Of a stretch of 64,000 nt of DNA, positions 26,571 to 36,215 are shown piece by piece. The stretch is from Maribacter sp. 4G9 (lineage in GTDB: Bacteria > Bacteroidota > Bacteroidia > Flavobacteriales > Flavobacteriaceae). The notes beneath the pieces were generated by a model. The model was not told where the DNA came from. It saw only the letters and a list, made by a program, of their open reading frames with translations, and ran no database searches. A program made the translations under genes and the position numbers. The stretch spans positions 1 to 64,000 of the forward strand of contig NZ_MDGL01000149.1 in assembly GCF_002742265.1 (NCBI RefSeq), read 5' to 3'. Within the stretch, counting starts at the first letter, position 1. Each line of letters opens with the position of its first letter.

Positions 26571-27407
26571 TTATATATTTTTTTTGTAGACAGGGCTTAT
26601 TTTACCCATTAATACTAAAATCAGTCCGATAATTATAAATGGAATACTTAATACTTGTCCCATATTCATAAACATTGCGGCCTCAAATCCGACCTGGTTT
26701 TCCTTAAAATATTCAATTATAAGTCTTGCCGAAAATATTAGTAGTAAACACAACCCGAAAATTAACCCATCATGTCTTCTTTTAAAAGACTTTTGATAGG
26801 TGTACATTAAGATACCAAATATCAAAAGATAGGAGAATGCTTCATAGAGCTGGGTGGGATGTCTTGGTATTATATCATCTCTTTGAAAAACGACTCCCCA
26901 ATTTCCGTTTGTCGGTTTTCCATATATCTCCGAATTCATAAAGTTCCCTAACCTTATGAAGGCCCCTACTATTGGACCAACAATTGCAATTCTATCCATT
27001 AACCACAAAAAGTTTGTTTTATATTTTTTACAATATAATCCAAGTGAAATTAATACTCCAATTGTTCCTCCATGACTTGCCAATCCTTGAAATCCGATAA
27101 AATTATAGGAATCCCCTACTTTTTTAATTGGAAGTAAAATTTCGATAGGATTCTTAAAATAATATTCTGGTTCGTAAAAAAAACAATGTCCAAGTCTTGC
27201 CCCCAAGATTATTCCAACAATGACATAAATAATCAATTTGTCTAATCTCTCAAGTGGAACATTTTCTTTTATAAAGATTCTTTTTTCAATTTGGAAAGCG
27301 ACTACAATACCTATCATAAATAGCAAGCTATAATATTTCAAAGGAAAGGAGTCCGTTATCCAAAATATTTCGGGTTCTACATTCCAATTTAGTAATCCAT
27401 CGCTCAT
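26571..27407 (-). CDS. lgt: Prolipoprotein diacylglyceryl transferase
   Basis: 278 residues with seven predicted membrane helices. It moves diacylglycerol from phosphatidylglycerol to the lipobox cysteine of prelipoproteins. The Lgt signature is visible as GAFIRLGNFMNSEIYGKPTNGNWG; the catalytic His is in ASHGGTIG and the C-terminal Arg in FSARLIIEYFKENQ. The gene is conspicuously AT-rich and interrupts the uronate gene order between uxaA and the aldehyde dehydrogenase. It may be an inserted or second copy. A CCCTAA-AA-TTAGGG palindrome lies upstream at 27460-27473. Confidence 0.92.
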   Translation of the reverse strand: MSDGLLNWNVEPEIFWITDSFPLKYYSLLFMIGIVVAFQIEKRIFIKENVPLERLDKLIIYVIVGIILGARLGHCFFYEPEYYFKNPIEILLPIKKVGDSYNFIGFQGLASHGGTIGVLISLGLYCKKYKTNFLWLMDRIAIVGPIVGAFIRLGNFMNSEIYGKPTNGNWGVVFQRDDIIPRHPTQLYEAFSYLLIFGILMYTYQKSFKRRHDGLIFGLCLLLIFSARLIIEYFKENQVGFEAAMFMNMGQVLSIPFIIIGLILVLMGKISPVYKKNI

Positions 27408-27459
27408 TTTCTTAGCTATTAATTTAAAGACATGGTTTGAACTCTAATTTAGAAGTTAC

Positions 27460-27473
27460 CCCTAAAATTAGGG
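27460..27473. promoter_or_regulatory. Palindrome between uxaA and lgt
   Basis: CCCTAA, AA, TTAGGG: perfect 6-base arms. It lies 46 bases beyond the uxaA stop and 53 bases before the lgt start. It could be a 3' hairpin of uxaA or an operator for lgt. Confidence 0.35.
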
Positions 27474-27518
27474 ATTGTATGAAAGCTGGCCTAGGTATTG
27501 AAGCAAGATTATGCAAAT

Positions 27519-29135
27519 TTATAAGGACACCCCACGTTTCCATGGAATAAAATCATCCTGACCCAAAATATCTGCCTTGGCGTTCACCTCGCCGCTGGCC
27601 ACCTGAATGACGTATTCCAAAATCTCCTCTCCCATTTCTTCAATCGACCTTTCACCTCTAATCACCGCTCCCGTGTCAATATCAATGATATCCGACATTT
27701 TATTTGCCATTTCCGTATTGGAGGACACCTTGATTACCGGAGCGATGGGATTTCCCGTAGGAGTTCCCAAGCCGGTAGTAAAAACAACAATATTGGCTCC
27801 AGAGCCAACCATTCCCGTAGTGCTTTCTACATCATTTCCAGGAGTGCAAAGCAAATTCAGACCTGGTCTGATCACATACTCGCCATAATCCAATACCCCT
27901 TGTATGGGGGATGTGCCCCCTTTTTTGGCCGCGCCGGCCGACTTCATGGCATCTGTGATGAGACCGTCCTTGATATTTCCTGGCGAAGGGTTCATATCAA
28001 AGCCCGACCCTACCCGTTCCGCGGAATTCTCATAGGCCTTCATCAATTGCATAAAACGTTCTGCATCCTCGTCGCGGACGCATCGGTTCACCAGCTCCTG
28101 TTCTACCCCGCATAACTCGGGAAATTCAGAAAGGATGGGAGAACCTTCCAAAGCGGCCAATAGATCAGAGGCATAACCAAGTGCCGGGTTTGCCGAAATT
28201 CCGGAAAATCCATCGGAACCCCCGCATTCCAGTCCCATCTTTAATTTGGAAAGGGGAGCAGGTTTTCTTTGAATGTTATTCGCTTCCTTAATTCCCTCAA
28301 AAGATTCCATAATAATGGTATTCAACATATCCTCCGTAGTTCCCAGATTTTGTTGTTCATAGATTAGCACAGGCTTTTTAAGGTTTGGATCCAGCACGTC
28401 CAATGCATTCTTTAAAAGGTTTATCTGTAAGTTTTGACATCCTAAACTTAGGACAGTTGCTCCCGCTACATTGGGATTTTTGATATATCCTGCAAATAAT
28501 TTGGCCAAGGTTTCAGCATCTTGGCGTGTACCCCCGCAACCTCCTTGATGCGTTATGAATTTAACCTCTATATTTTCAAAAGTTCGTTCACCCGTCGTAC
28601 CATCTGCATTAATATCACTAAGGTCCTTGCCGAGTATAAGTCGCCTCAAGAGTTGTCTTTGTTTGCTTATTTTTCCAATGGCCAATTCCTTTTCAAAGGC
28701 ATCCTTTAGTATCTCTATATTTCTATTTTCGCAGAACACTAAGGGAAAGAACAGCCATACATTTTGGGTACCGACCTGGCCATCCGGCCTGTGATACCCC
28801 AAAAAAGTTCGTTCCTTCCATTGGGAAATATTGGGAGGGTTCCAAGTATACCTATCCGTTCTTCCTTGTACTTCCGCACTCTGATGCTTTACATTTTCAG
28901 TAGTCAAAAGTCCCCCCTTTTGTATGAAGTGGAGAGCCCTGCCTACTAAAACCCCGTACATAAAAACCCTGTCTCCCTCCTTTAAGTCCTGGAGGGCTAT
29001 TTTATGTTTTGCCTTGGTAGGATTTACTATGGTAATGTCCTGGCCTTCAAAATGTATTACCTCACCATCGGTTAAGTCCGCCAGGGCTATACCGACATTG
29101 TCCTCTTTATGTACTTTGATTATCTGTTGCATCAT
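27519..29135 (-). CDS. uxaA: Altronate dehydratase
   Basis: About 538 residues from the ATG at 29135. The frame extends to 29159, but that would overlap the end of uxaB, and MMQQIIKVHKEDNVGIAL is the expected start. It converts D-altronate to 2-keto-3-deoxygluconate. The N-terminal SAF-like domain (about 1-95) and the large catalytic domain are both present, with GYHRPDGQVGTQN, THQGGCGG and GLECGGSDGFSGISANPA, whose cysteines and histidines likely bind metal. It follows uxaB by four bases. Confidence 0.95.
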   Translation of the reverse strand: MMQQIIKVHKEDNVGIALADLTDGEVIHFEGQDITIVNPTKAKHKIALQDLKEGDRVFMYGVLVGRALHFIQKGGLLTTENVKHQSAEVQGRTDRYTWNPPNISQWKERTFLGYHRPDGQVGTQNVWLFFPLVFCENRNIEILKDAFEKELAIGKISKQRQLLRRLILGKDLSDINADGTTGERTFENIEVKFITHQGGCGGTRQDAETLAKLFAGYIKNPNVAGATVLSLGCQNLQINLLKNALDVLDPNLKKPVLIYEQQNLGTTEDMLNTIIMESFEGIKEANNIQRKPAPLSKLKMGLECGGSDGFSGISANPALGYASDLLAALEGSPILSEFPELCGVEQELVNRCVRDEDAERFMQLMKAYENSAERVGSGFDMNPSPGNIKDGLITDAMKSAGAAKKGGTSPIQGVLDYGEYVIRPGLNLLCTPGNDVESTTGMVGSGANIVVFTTGLGTPTGNPIAPVIKVSSNTEMANKMSDIIDIDTGAVIRGERSIEEMGEEILEYVIQVASGEVNAKADILGQDDFIPWKRGVSL

Positions 29136-29139
29136 GCTT

Positions 29140-30588
29140 TTATTTATAGCTGTCCACAAATTTCCTGAATCCCTCCTCTACACCATTTGCTTCCAAATGT
29201 TTCAAGGCTTCTTCAATAGCTTCGGGAAGGCCGTCCACGTTGTTTAAATCGGTATCCCAATAGTCAATATTGCCCAATACCTGATGAACGGTGCTCGACA
29301 GGTTGGGCAAATCCCATAGCTTTTTAAGATTATCAATAATAGCCTCATCGTCATTCAAGGGCAAATCCACACCCTTCCATTGGCCTTGATAAAATCGGAT
29401 CAGACAAGCAAAGGCAAAAACTATTTTTAAGGGCAACCTTTTATTTAATTGAACATAACCCAATAGACTTGGCAGTACCCTGACCTTAAACTTGGAGATG
29501 GAATTTAACGCGATGCTGGACAATTGATGTTTGATGAACGGATTTCGGAAGCGGTCAAGGACATCCTTTGCAAAATCCTCCAATTCCCTTTTGTCCATTT
29601 CCAGCGTGGGAATCACTTCCTCGAATATTAGGGAGCGAATAAAGGTACCAGTGAAAGAATCGTCTACCGTATCCTTTACAGTTTCATTACCATAGAGCAA
29701 TCCTAAAGGTACCATGGCCGTATGTGCCCCGTTCAATATCCGAACCTTTCTTGTTCTATACGGTTGCATATCTGGCACAATGTGTACATCCAAATCGGTC
29801 TTATGGAATGGCAATTTCCCCTTTAAGTTTGCATCGCCCTCTATTACCCATAGGAAAAAGGCTTCGGCACTGACAATCAATCTATCCTTATAATTCAACT
29901 GACCATCATATGCCTCAATATCATCCTTTGGATAGCCAGTTACAATACGATCTACCAAGGTATTGTGAAAAGTACATGCATTCAGCACCCAGTGTTTAAA
30001 GTGACCGGAAAGCCCCCATAGGCTTATATATTTTAGAATAATGGTCTTTAGGGTATCTGCGTTGTAATTGATCAACTCGCATGGAATAACCGTTAGCCCC
30101 GATTCCTTACTCCCCTTAAAATATTGAAATCGCTCATGTAGAAAAAGTGTCAACTTTCCCGGAAATGAATTGGGAGGCCGCATTTCCTGCGTATCATTTT
30201 CATCAATACTTATTCCGGCCTCGGTGGTGTTGGATATGATAAACTCCAGTTCTTTTTCATTCGCCAAGGCCAAGAATGCTTCGAAATCTTTATAAGGGTC
30301 AATACCTTTGACGATATTCTTAACAAGTATCTTTTCCTGAACCTCAGACCCATCCTTAATACCTTTCGTAAACAAGGTATACAATCCGTCCTGCTCGTTG
30401 AGCAAGGAAACCATACCTTTTTCAATGGGTTGCACCACGGCCACACCCGCATTGAAACCCACCTCATCGTTCAAAACCTGAAAGGCGTAATCCACAAACG
30501 CACGCAAAAAATTACCCTCCCCAAACTGGACGACTTTTATGGGTAAATTCTTTACGCTATTATTCAATTCCCTATTTAGATTTTGCAT
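29140..30588 (-). CDS. uxaB: Tagaturonate reductase
   Basis: 482 residues of the mannitol/polyol dehydrogenase family. It reduces D-tagaturonate to D-altronate with NADH. The Rossmann start is KVVQFGEGNFLRAFVDYAF and the catalytic region includes VRILNGAHTAMVPLGLLYGNETV, typical of UxaB/UxuB proteins. Together with uxaC and uxaA this gives the complete galacturonate branch. The upstream gap (30589-30762) contains an inverted repeat at 30712-30735 that may be regulatory. Confidence 0.93.
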   Translation of the reverse strand: MQNLNRELNNSVKNLPIKVVQFGEGNFLRAFVDYAFQVLNDEVGFNAGVAVVQPIEKGMVSLLNEQDGLYTLFTKGIKDGSEVQEKILVKNIVKGIDPYKDFEAFLALANEKELEFIISNTTEAGISIDENDTQEMRPPNSFPGKLTLFLHERFQYFKGSKESGLTVIPCELINYNADTLKTIILKYISLWGLSGHFKHWVLNACTFHNTLVDRIVTGYPKDDIEAYDGQLNYKDRLIVSAEAFFLWVIEGDANLKGKLPFHKTDLDVHIVPDMQPYRTRKVRILNGAHTAMVPLGLLYGNETVKDTVDDSFTGTFIRSLIFEEVIPTLEMDKRELEDFAKDVLDRFRNPFIKHQLSSIALNSISKFKVRVLPSLLGYVQLNKRLPLKIVFAFACLIRFYQGQWKGVDLPLNDDEAIIDNLKKLWDLPNLSSTVHQVLGNIDYWDTDLNNVDGLPEAIEEALKHLEANGVEEGFRKFVDSYK

Positions 30589-30711
30589 AAAATTCTATGG
30601 ATATTTTTTTCCAAGACCCTGCGAAAGCTTTACAATAATCTTACTGTAATTCGTTTGGAAAAGGACAACAATTCCTTGGTAAAACCACTATTTAATTTTT
30701 GAAACAAAATA

Positions 30712-30735
30712 CTTCATGCGGTAATTTTCATGAAG
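30712..30735. promoter_or_regulatory. Inverted repeat upstream of uxaB
   Basis: CTTCATG and CATGAAG are perfect 7-base arms 10 bases apart, 124 bases before the uxaB start and 28 bases past the eda stop. It is a candidate operator or mRNA hairpin. The motif does not match the GCAA/TTGC sites near lacI. Confidence 0.35.
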
Positions 30736-30762
30736 ATAGCAAGAAATACCTGGAAATTCCTT

Positions 30763-31440
30763 CTAAGATTCTACGCTTTTTATGGATTTGATAAGAGCCA
30801 AAGTATCCTTGACCGTTTTAGTAAGTCCATCAAAATCCTTATTTGCCAGAACCTCCTTACCAATGAGTTGTGAACCCATTCCAACACAGGTCACCCCTGC
30901 ATCGAACCAACCTTTCAGGTTACCCTCATCGGTACTTACACCACCAGTAGGCATGATGCTAGTCCACGGTTGTGGGCCTTTAATGGCCTTTACAAAACCG
31001 GGGCCATAGGTAGAACCAGGAAACAACTTTATAATTTCGCAACCCAGTTCCTCGGCCCTATTGATTTCAGTCAGTGAACCACAACCCGGGGACCAAAGTA
31101 CTTTTCTTCTATTACACACAAGGGCGATATCCTCCCGCAGGGAAGGAGTTACGATAAAGTTAGCCCCCATTTGCATGAACATACTGGCAGCGGCAGCATC
31201 TGTAATGGAACCAACACCCATGATCATTCCTGGCAGTTCCCTAAGGGCATACTTGTTCAACTCGGAAAAAACCTCAAAGGCAAAGTCCCCCCTGGCGGTA
31301 AACTCCATAAGACGGGCCCCGCCCTTATAACAGGCCTCCAGTACTTTTTTTCCTAATTCAATATCTGCATGATAAAACAAGGGCACCATGCCTGTTTCCT
31401 TCATGACCGCAGCCACTTCCAATCTCGAATATTTTGCCAT
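30763..31440 (-). CDS. eda: KDPG/KHG aldolase
   Basis: 225 residues. It cleaves 2-keto-3-deoxy-6-phosphogluconate to pyruvate and glyceraldehyde 3-phosphate. The Schiff-base lysine is in CEIIKLFPGSTYGP. The general-base region is the divergent RLMEFTARGDFAF, in place of the usual EVTLRT. GVGSITDAAAASMFMQMGANFIVTPS and PTGGVS are also present. The gene follows kdgK in the same direction, with a hairpin in the gap between them. Confidence 0.93.
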   Translation of the reverse strand: MAKYSRLEVAAVMKETGMVPLFYHADIELGKKVLEACYKGGARLMEFTARGDFAFEVFSELNKYALRELPGMIMGVGSITDAAAASMFMQMGANFIVTPSLREDIALVCNRRKVLWSPGCGSLTEINRAEELGCEIIKLFPGSTYGPGFVKAIKGPQPWTSIMPTGGVSTDEGNLKGWFDAGVTCVGMGSQLIGKEVLANKDFDGLTKTVKDTLALIKSIKSVES

Positions 31441-31454
31441 AAGCCCATCCTAAA

Positions 31455-31473
31455 TCCTTCCCGCAGGGAAGGA
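31455..31473. repeat. Hairpin between kdgK and eda
   Basis: TCCTTCCC at 31455-31462 pairs perfectly with GGGAAGGA at 31466-31473 over a 3-base loop. With no T-run on the minus strand it is more likely an RNA processing or stability element than a terminator. Confidence 0.45.
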
Positions 31474-31552
31474 CTTCCATTTTTTTAACTATTAATACTA
31501 AATTTAAACATAAATATTTTCATCATACTCCTTTGAAGGGGTATGTATATGC

Positions 31553-32593
31553 CTATCTAGCCACCCTACCTGAAGCGTCTCCTCCCATCAGCTTTTCGAC
31601 CTCATCGACCGTTACCAAATTGGCATCTCCCTTGATCGTATGTTTCAAACAGGAAGCGGCAACGGCAAAATCCAATGCGGTCTGGTCATCGCCTTCATAC
31701 TTCATCAAACCATAAATGAGTCCGCCCATGAAGGAATCGCCTCCACCTACTCTATCCACGATATCCGTAATTTGGTACTGACGGGTTTCATACATCTTGG
31801 AACCGTCCCAAAGAACACCCGCCCACGTATTATGGGAAGCGGATATGGAACCTCTTAAAGTCGTAATCACCTTTTTGGCTTTTGGAAATTTTTGCATCAT
31901 CTGCTTGCATACGGACAGGAAAGCTTCGGCCTTCACGTCTGCCCCATCTTTATGCACATCCAATCCTTCCGGATGTATACCGAAATGTTTTTCGGCATCC
32001 TCTTCGTTTCCTAAGATAATATCGCAATAGGAATTAAGCTCCGTCATTATCTTTTCACGGTCGCCCCCATATTGCCACAACTTTGCACGATAATTTAAAT
32101 CCGTAGAAATGGTAATTCCTTTTTTATCGGCAGCTTTTACCGCTTCTAGGCAAACATCGGCGGCACCTTGGGAAATTGCCGGGGTTATACCCGTCCAATG
32201 GAACCATTCTGCACCATCAAAAACATCGTCCCAATCGATCATACCTGGTTTAATCTCCGCAATTGCGGAATGTGCCCTATCATATATCACCTTACTTCCT
32301 CGGCTTACCGCCCCGGTCTCCAAGAAATAAATTCCCAAGCGGTCGCCGCCATAAACGATCTTGTCCGTTCCAACACCTCTCTTTCGCATCTCCATGAGGG
32401 CGCACTGCCCTATATCGTTTTTGGGCAGCCGGGTGACAAAATCCACCGGTACCCCATAATTGGCCAATGAAACGGCCACGTTCGATTCTCCCCCACCATA
32501 GACCACATCGAATTCGTTCGCTTGGGAAAACCTTAAAAAACCGGGTGGTGACAATCGTAGCATGATCTCACCGAAAGTAACTACTTTTTTCAT
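31553..32593 (-). CDS. kdgK: 2-keto-3-deoxygluconate kinase (PfkB family)
   Basis: 346 residues. It phosphorylates KDG to KDPG. PfkB signatures are visible: the substrate-side GGGESNVAVSLANYGVPVDFVTRLP (near residue 33), and the ATP/anion-hole DRVGGGDSFMGGLIYG (about 280-295), where GGGD stands in for the usual GAGD; Asp is the catalytic base. It lies 24 bases after uxaC, so it belongs to the same transcript. Confidence 0.93.
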   Translation of the reverse strand: MKKVVTFGEIMLRLSPPGFLRFSQANEFDVVYGGGESNVAVSLANYGVPVDFVTRLPKNDIGQCALMEMRKRGVGTDKIVYGGDRLGIYFLETGAVSRGSKVIYDRAHSAIAEIKPGMIDWDDVFDGAEWFHWTGITPAISQGAADVCLEAVKAADKKGITISTDLNYRAKLWQYGGDREKIMTELNSYCDIILGNEEDAEKHFGIHPEGLDVHKDGADVKAEAFLSVCKQMMQKFPKAKKVITTLRGSISASHNTWAGVLWDGSKMYETRQYQITDIVDRVGGGDSFMGGLIYGLMKYEGDDQTALDFAVAASCLKHTIKGDANLVTVDEVEKLMGGDASGRVAR

Positions 32594-32617
32594 TATGAAT
32601 TTAGATTGAAAATTGTT

Positions 32618-34015
32618 TTAAATATTAAAATATTCCTTTGCATTATTATAACTGATGTCCTGTACCATTTTACCTAACCATTTTGTGTCATTGGGGAGCT
32701 CCCCATTGGCAATATCCCTTCCAATGAGATTGCACAAAATCCTTCTAAAATACTCGTGCCTTGGGAAGGAAAGAAAACTTCTGGAATCTGTGAGCATACC
32801 AATGAAACAGCTTAATAGGCCAATATTGGAAAGCGCGTTCATCTGTTTTTCCATACCGTCCTTTTGATCTAGAAACCACCACCCAGATCCAAATTGGATC
32901 TTACCTCTAACGGAACCATCGTTAAAGTTTCCTACCATGCTTGCCATAACCTCATTGTCTCTTGGGTTTAAATTATAGATAATGGTCTTACATAGTTGGT
33001 TGTTGGTATCCAGATGGTTTAGAAACTTGGATAATTTTTCTGCCTGTAGCCAATCTCCAATAGAATCCCAACCTGTATTTGGTCCCAATTGGGTGAGCAT
33101 TCTATGGTTATTGTTTCTCAAGGCCCCTAAGTGAAATTGTTGAATCCATCCATATTGATGATATTTTCCTGAAAGAAATAAAAGAACGGCACATTTAAAA
33201 GTATTCATGTCATCACCACTGATTGTCTTATTGCTCAACCTTTTTTCGACTATTGTATTGATATCATTTTCGTTAAATGAAGTATAATACATATGTGACA
33301 ACCCGTGGTCCGCTATCCTACAACCATGCGAATGGAAATAAGCTATTCTCTTTTCCAAAGCATCGCATAGGGTAACGAAATTGTTAATGGTTGTTCCTGA
33401 AACTTCAGAAAGTAATTCTATATAATTTACAAAGCCATCAGCTTCAATAATAATGGCATTGTCCGGTCTAAAAGCGGTACTTACCTTAGTAGTAAAATTA
33501 CTTTTCGCCAATATCTTGTGATGCTGCAGTGTATCCGTAGGGTCTTCTGTAGTACATAAAAATTCAACGTTCATTTTGGATATTAGGCCCCTACAACTAT
33601 AATTGTCCTTTTTTAATTCTTCGTTGGCCCTCTCGTAAATCGATGATGCATTTACCTGCGATAAAGGTTCGGAAATGTTGAAATACCGCTGTAACTCCAA
33701 ATGGGTCCAATGGTAAAGTGGATTTCGTAAGGTATAGGGAACAGTATAGGCCCACTTATCAAATTTTTCCTTATCCGTAGCTTCGCCCGTGATATATTTC
33801 TCAGAAATTCCCAGTGTACGCATGGCTCGCCACTTATAATGGTCTCCATCTAGCCAAACCTGGGACAAATTGTCGAACTTAGTATCCTCTGCCAACATTT
33901 TTGGAGATAAATGATTGTGATAATCAATAATTGGCATATCACTGGCGTATTCATGGTAGAGTATTCTGGAGTATTCGTTCTCCAATAAAAAGTCACTATT
34001 CAAAAAAGACTTCAT
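32618..34015 (-). CDS. uxaC: Glucuronate isomerase
   Basis: 465 residues, family length. It isomerises D-glucuronate to fructuronate and D-galacturonate to tagaturonate, the entry to both branches. The amidohydrolase-type metal motif is DYHNHLSPK near residue 32, followed by WKAMRTLGISEKYITG-like sequence (here WRAMRTLG). The C-terminal half has FGSGWWFLDQKDGMEKQMNALSNIGLLSCFIGMLTDSRSFLSFPRHEYFRR, a UxaC hallmark. First of the leftward catabolic group, starting 102 bases after the thuA-like gene. Confidence 0.95.
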   Translation of the reverse strand: MKSFLNSDFLLENEYSRILYHEYASDMPIIDYHNHLSPKMLAEDTKFDNLSQVWLDGDHYKWRAMRTLGISEKYITGEATDKEKFDKWAYTVPYTLRNPLYHWTHLELQRYFNISEPLSQVNASSIYERANEELKKDNYSCRGLISKMNVEFLCTTEDPTDTLQHHKILAKSNFTTKVSTAFRPDNAIIIEADGFVNYIELLSEVSGTTINNFVTLCDALEKRIAYFHSHGCRIADHGLSHMYYTSFNENDINTIVEKRLSNKTISGDDMNTFKCAVLLFLSGKYHQYGWIQQFHLGALRNNNHRMLTQLGPNTGWDSIGDWLQAEKLSKFLNHLDTNNQLCKTIIYNLNPRDNEVMASMVGNFNDGSVRGKIQFGSGWWFLDQKDGMEKQMNALSNIGLLSCFIGMLTDSRSFLSFPRHEYFRRILCNLIGRDIANGELPNDTKWLGKMVQDISYNNAKEYFNI

Positions 34016-34117
34016 AAGATGCTTGTTTAAGGTTAATCTATTTGTTTTGCTAAATAATAGATTTAGAATTTTTCACGGATTTTTGGGAAAGGGGTTTTAT
34101 GATCTAGGTAACCCTAA

Positions 34118-35047
34118 CTAGGGTTTATGACCCATTGGAGCATCATCCACTTTCAAATCACCCATAACATACTGGAGGCCGTCCAGATAAAACTTGAATA
34201 GCTCCGGATTTTGTAAACTTTGCGCATTGTGCGAAGGAGCGGAATAAAAAACCCTTCCCCTACCATATTTTTTTATCCAGGAAACATAATTCATAGTATC
34301 TTTTACCTTATGCTTGATTCCTTCTATCTTATCCACCTCAAAATAAAGTAATGGCCTAAAATTATAATCAAAGTAGGCATTTTTGAAAAAATAGGGTTCA
34401 TCAATATGCTTGAATCCATTTCCATTGAAGGCACTTACCAAGGGGTGGTCTTTGTCCACTTCCTTAAGATGAATTTCCTGCTGTTTTGGATGATAATCAA
34501 AACTCGCTCCGGTCATTCTGCTAAATTCCAGAGAATTGTTCTGTACCACAATCGCGCCATGCATAATCACTAGGCCACCCCCCTTTCTTACATATTCCAA
34601 TAGGTTGGACTCATAATGTTGCGCCTTCCTTTTGGCCTCTTCATCCGTAATGGAAGAATACTTTTTTAACAAGTCATAGAACAAATTTCTTTCAGGGCCT
34701 GTTGGGTTTGAATTATTCAATATTACCGCATCGTAGTTTTTTAGGCTTTTCCTTTCAAAATGGGTGATATCAAAACCGATTTGAACTTCGAAGGCTCCCG
34801 TTTTTTGGGCCAATATCCTCCAAACCTCATTGTTGTGGGGTATGGTCCAGTGATCAAAGCCCGTAGCTTTTGAGAACACCAGAACCTTTCTTTTTTTAGA
34901 GGCAACGACTGTGGTTTTTGATGGGGCATTATCATAAATACTTACCAACCATTCATCGTTTATGGGAAAAGGTTTTAATTCTTGTGCACTAACTGCGTTG
35001 AACATAAGTAAAGCGCAAATAATTAAGGTAGGCAAAACCTTTTTCAT
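34118..35047 (-). CDS. Secreted ThuA-family protein
   Basis: 309 residues with signal peptide MKKVLPTLIICALLMFNAVSAQ. ThuA domains have a glutamine-amidotransferase-like fold; here RKVLVFSKATGFDHWTIPHNNEVW, the GGGLVIMHGAIV turn and KYGRGRVFYSAPSHNAQS are clear. In rhizobia, ThuA works with the Gfo/Idh/MocA dehydrogenase ThuB in turning trehalose-type disaccharides into 3-keto sugars. The start overlaps the lacI end by four bases, so this secreted protein is co-translated with the regulator. A 7-base-arm palindrome (34110-34125) covers the stop codon. Confidence 0.85.
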   Translation of the reverse strand: MKKVLPTLIICALLMFNAVSAQELKPFPINDEWLVSIYDNAPSKTTVVASKKRKVLVFSKATGFDHWTIPHNNEVWRILAQKTGAFEVQIGFDITHFERKSLKNYDAVILNNSNPTGPERNLFYDLLKKYSSITDEEAKRKAQHYESNLLEYVRKGGGLVIMHGAIVVQNNSLEFSRMTGASFDYHPKQQEIHLKEVDKDHPLVSAFNGNGFKHIDEPYFFKNAYFDYNFRPLLYFEVDKIEGIKHKVKDTMNYVSWIKKYGRGRVFYSAPSHNAQSLQNPELFKFYLDGLQYVMGDLKVDDAPMGHKP

Positions 35048-36060
35048 TTTGAAGTAGATGATCTAATTATTAATTTATGACGAACTAAAATAGTATTCGT
35101 AGTCTGTAAGTTTATGTTCCCATTGAGATGAGCTATAATACTTTCTCCGGCAAGCGTTCCCATTTTGTAACCGGGATACTCTATGGTGGTGAGATTTGGA
35201 CTCACTATTTCGCATACAGGATCATTATTAAAACCAACTACTTTTATGTCCTCCGGAACCCTAAAACCTTCCCTTTGCAAAGCAATGATACAATGTGCCG
35301 CAAAATTATCACTGGCCACAAATAGTCCATCTATTTTTTTGTTTGCCCTTTTTATATGACTAATGACTTCTTCAATATGTATTGGGTCTAAGCCAGTTTC
35401 TATCAATTGATCGGCATGCAAGGAAAAGCCGTTCATCAAAAGTGCCTGTTGAAAACCTTTGAACCGATCGGCATACAATGTCCTTTTTAGATTGCCACTA
35501 ACATGTATAGGATTTTTACATCCCTGATCAACAAGGTGCTGACCTGCATCAAAACCTGCCGCTAAATTGTCTATTAAAATGGTGGGACATTGAGGAAGAT
35601 CGATTACACGATCAAAAAACAGAAGTGGTATTTTGCGAGAGGTAAAGGCCTCAAAATGTTCGTAATCGTTGGATTCGTTTGCCAATGACACTAATAGAGC
35701 ATCCACACCACTGTTCAATAATGTAGTTGCATTTATTTTTTCTTTCTCCTCCGATTCTTGGGACTGACTAATAATTAAATTATAGCCAACCTTGTTTGCA
35801 ACTTGCTCGATTCCCGCAAGTACCGTGGACATAAAGTATGAATTTAGTTTTGGCACAATAACCCCGATGGTATTTGATTGCTGCCTACTTAAATTAGAAG
35901 CGAACTTATTCGTCCTGTAGCCCTTTTCTTTTGCCAATTCCAAAACCATTTTCTTGGTGTTATCGCTTATAGAGGGGTGGCCATTTAGGCTACGGCTCAC
36001 CGTAGCTGGTGATAGGCCCAACTGGTTCGCCAAATCATAAATCGTTATTCTTTTAGACAT
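35044..36060 (-). CDS. LacI-family transcriptional regulator
   Basis: 338 residues from the ATG at 36060; the frame reaches 36102, but MSKRITIYDLANQLGLSPATVSRSLNG is the canonical helix-turn-helix start. Residues 5-55 bind DNA and about 60-335 form a periplasmic-binding-like sensor (TIGVIVPKLNSYFMSTVLAGIE, DGLFVASDNFAAHCIIAL). Presumably it responds to a hexuronate or a pathway intermediate. It is divergent from susC with candidate operators in the 260-bp gap, including one over its own -7 box, so autoregulation is likely. Confidence 0.93.
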   Translation of the reverse strand: MSKRITIYDLANQLGLSPATVSRSLNGHPSISDNTKKMVLELAKEKGYRTNKFASNLSRQQSNTIGVIVPKLNSYFMSTVLAGIEQVANKVGYNLIISQSQESEEKEKINATTLLNSGVDALLVSLANESNDYEHFEAFTSRKIPLLFFDRVIDLPQCPTILIDNLAAGFDAGQHLVDQGCKNPIHVSGNLKRTLYADRFKGFQQALLMNGFSLHADQLIETGLDPIHIEEVISHIKRANKKIDGLFVASDNFAAHCIIALQREGFRVPEDIKVVGFNNDPVCEIVSPNLTTIEYPGYKMGTLAGESIIAHLNGNINLQTTNTILVRHKLIIRSSTSK

Positions 36061-36085
36061 ATTAAAATTCAGTTGGAACTTATTT

Positions 36086-36111
36086 GTGCAACAAAAATAC
36101 AATTATTGCAC
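36086..36111. promoter_or_regulatory. Inverted repeat over the lacI promoter
   Basis: GTGCAACAA (36086-36094) and TTATTGCAC (36103-36111) are complementary at 8 of 9 positions, separated by 8 bases. The repeat covers the predicted -7 box of lacI. Confidence 0.5.
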
Positions 36112-36126
36112 GCTACAACCTACAAA
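36092..36126 (-). promoter_or_regulatory. Predicted lacI promoter
   Basis: On the minus strand TATTTTTG (36099-36092) matches the -7 consensus TAnnTTTG exactly. TTTG (36126-36123) supplies the -33 box with a 23-base spacer. The start codon lies about 31 bases further on. Confidence 0.5.
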
Positions 36127-36215
36127 AACATAAAAAATATAGCTAAAATTATAGGTATTATCATTATAGCGTAGTGAAATTTGTTAAAAATTAATTATTT
36201 TATGTAATAATTTAT

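Noticed and set aside
34118-35047. ThuA protein as a beta-galactosidase or lipase
   Set aside because: The GATase-like ThuA motifs fit throughout, and no hydrolase catalytic motif is seen.
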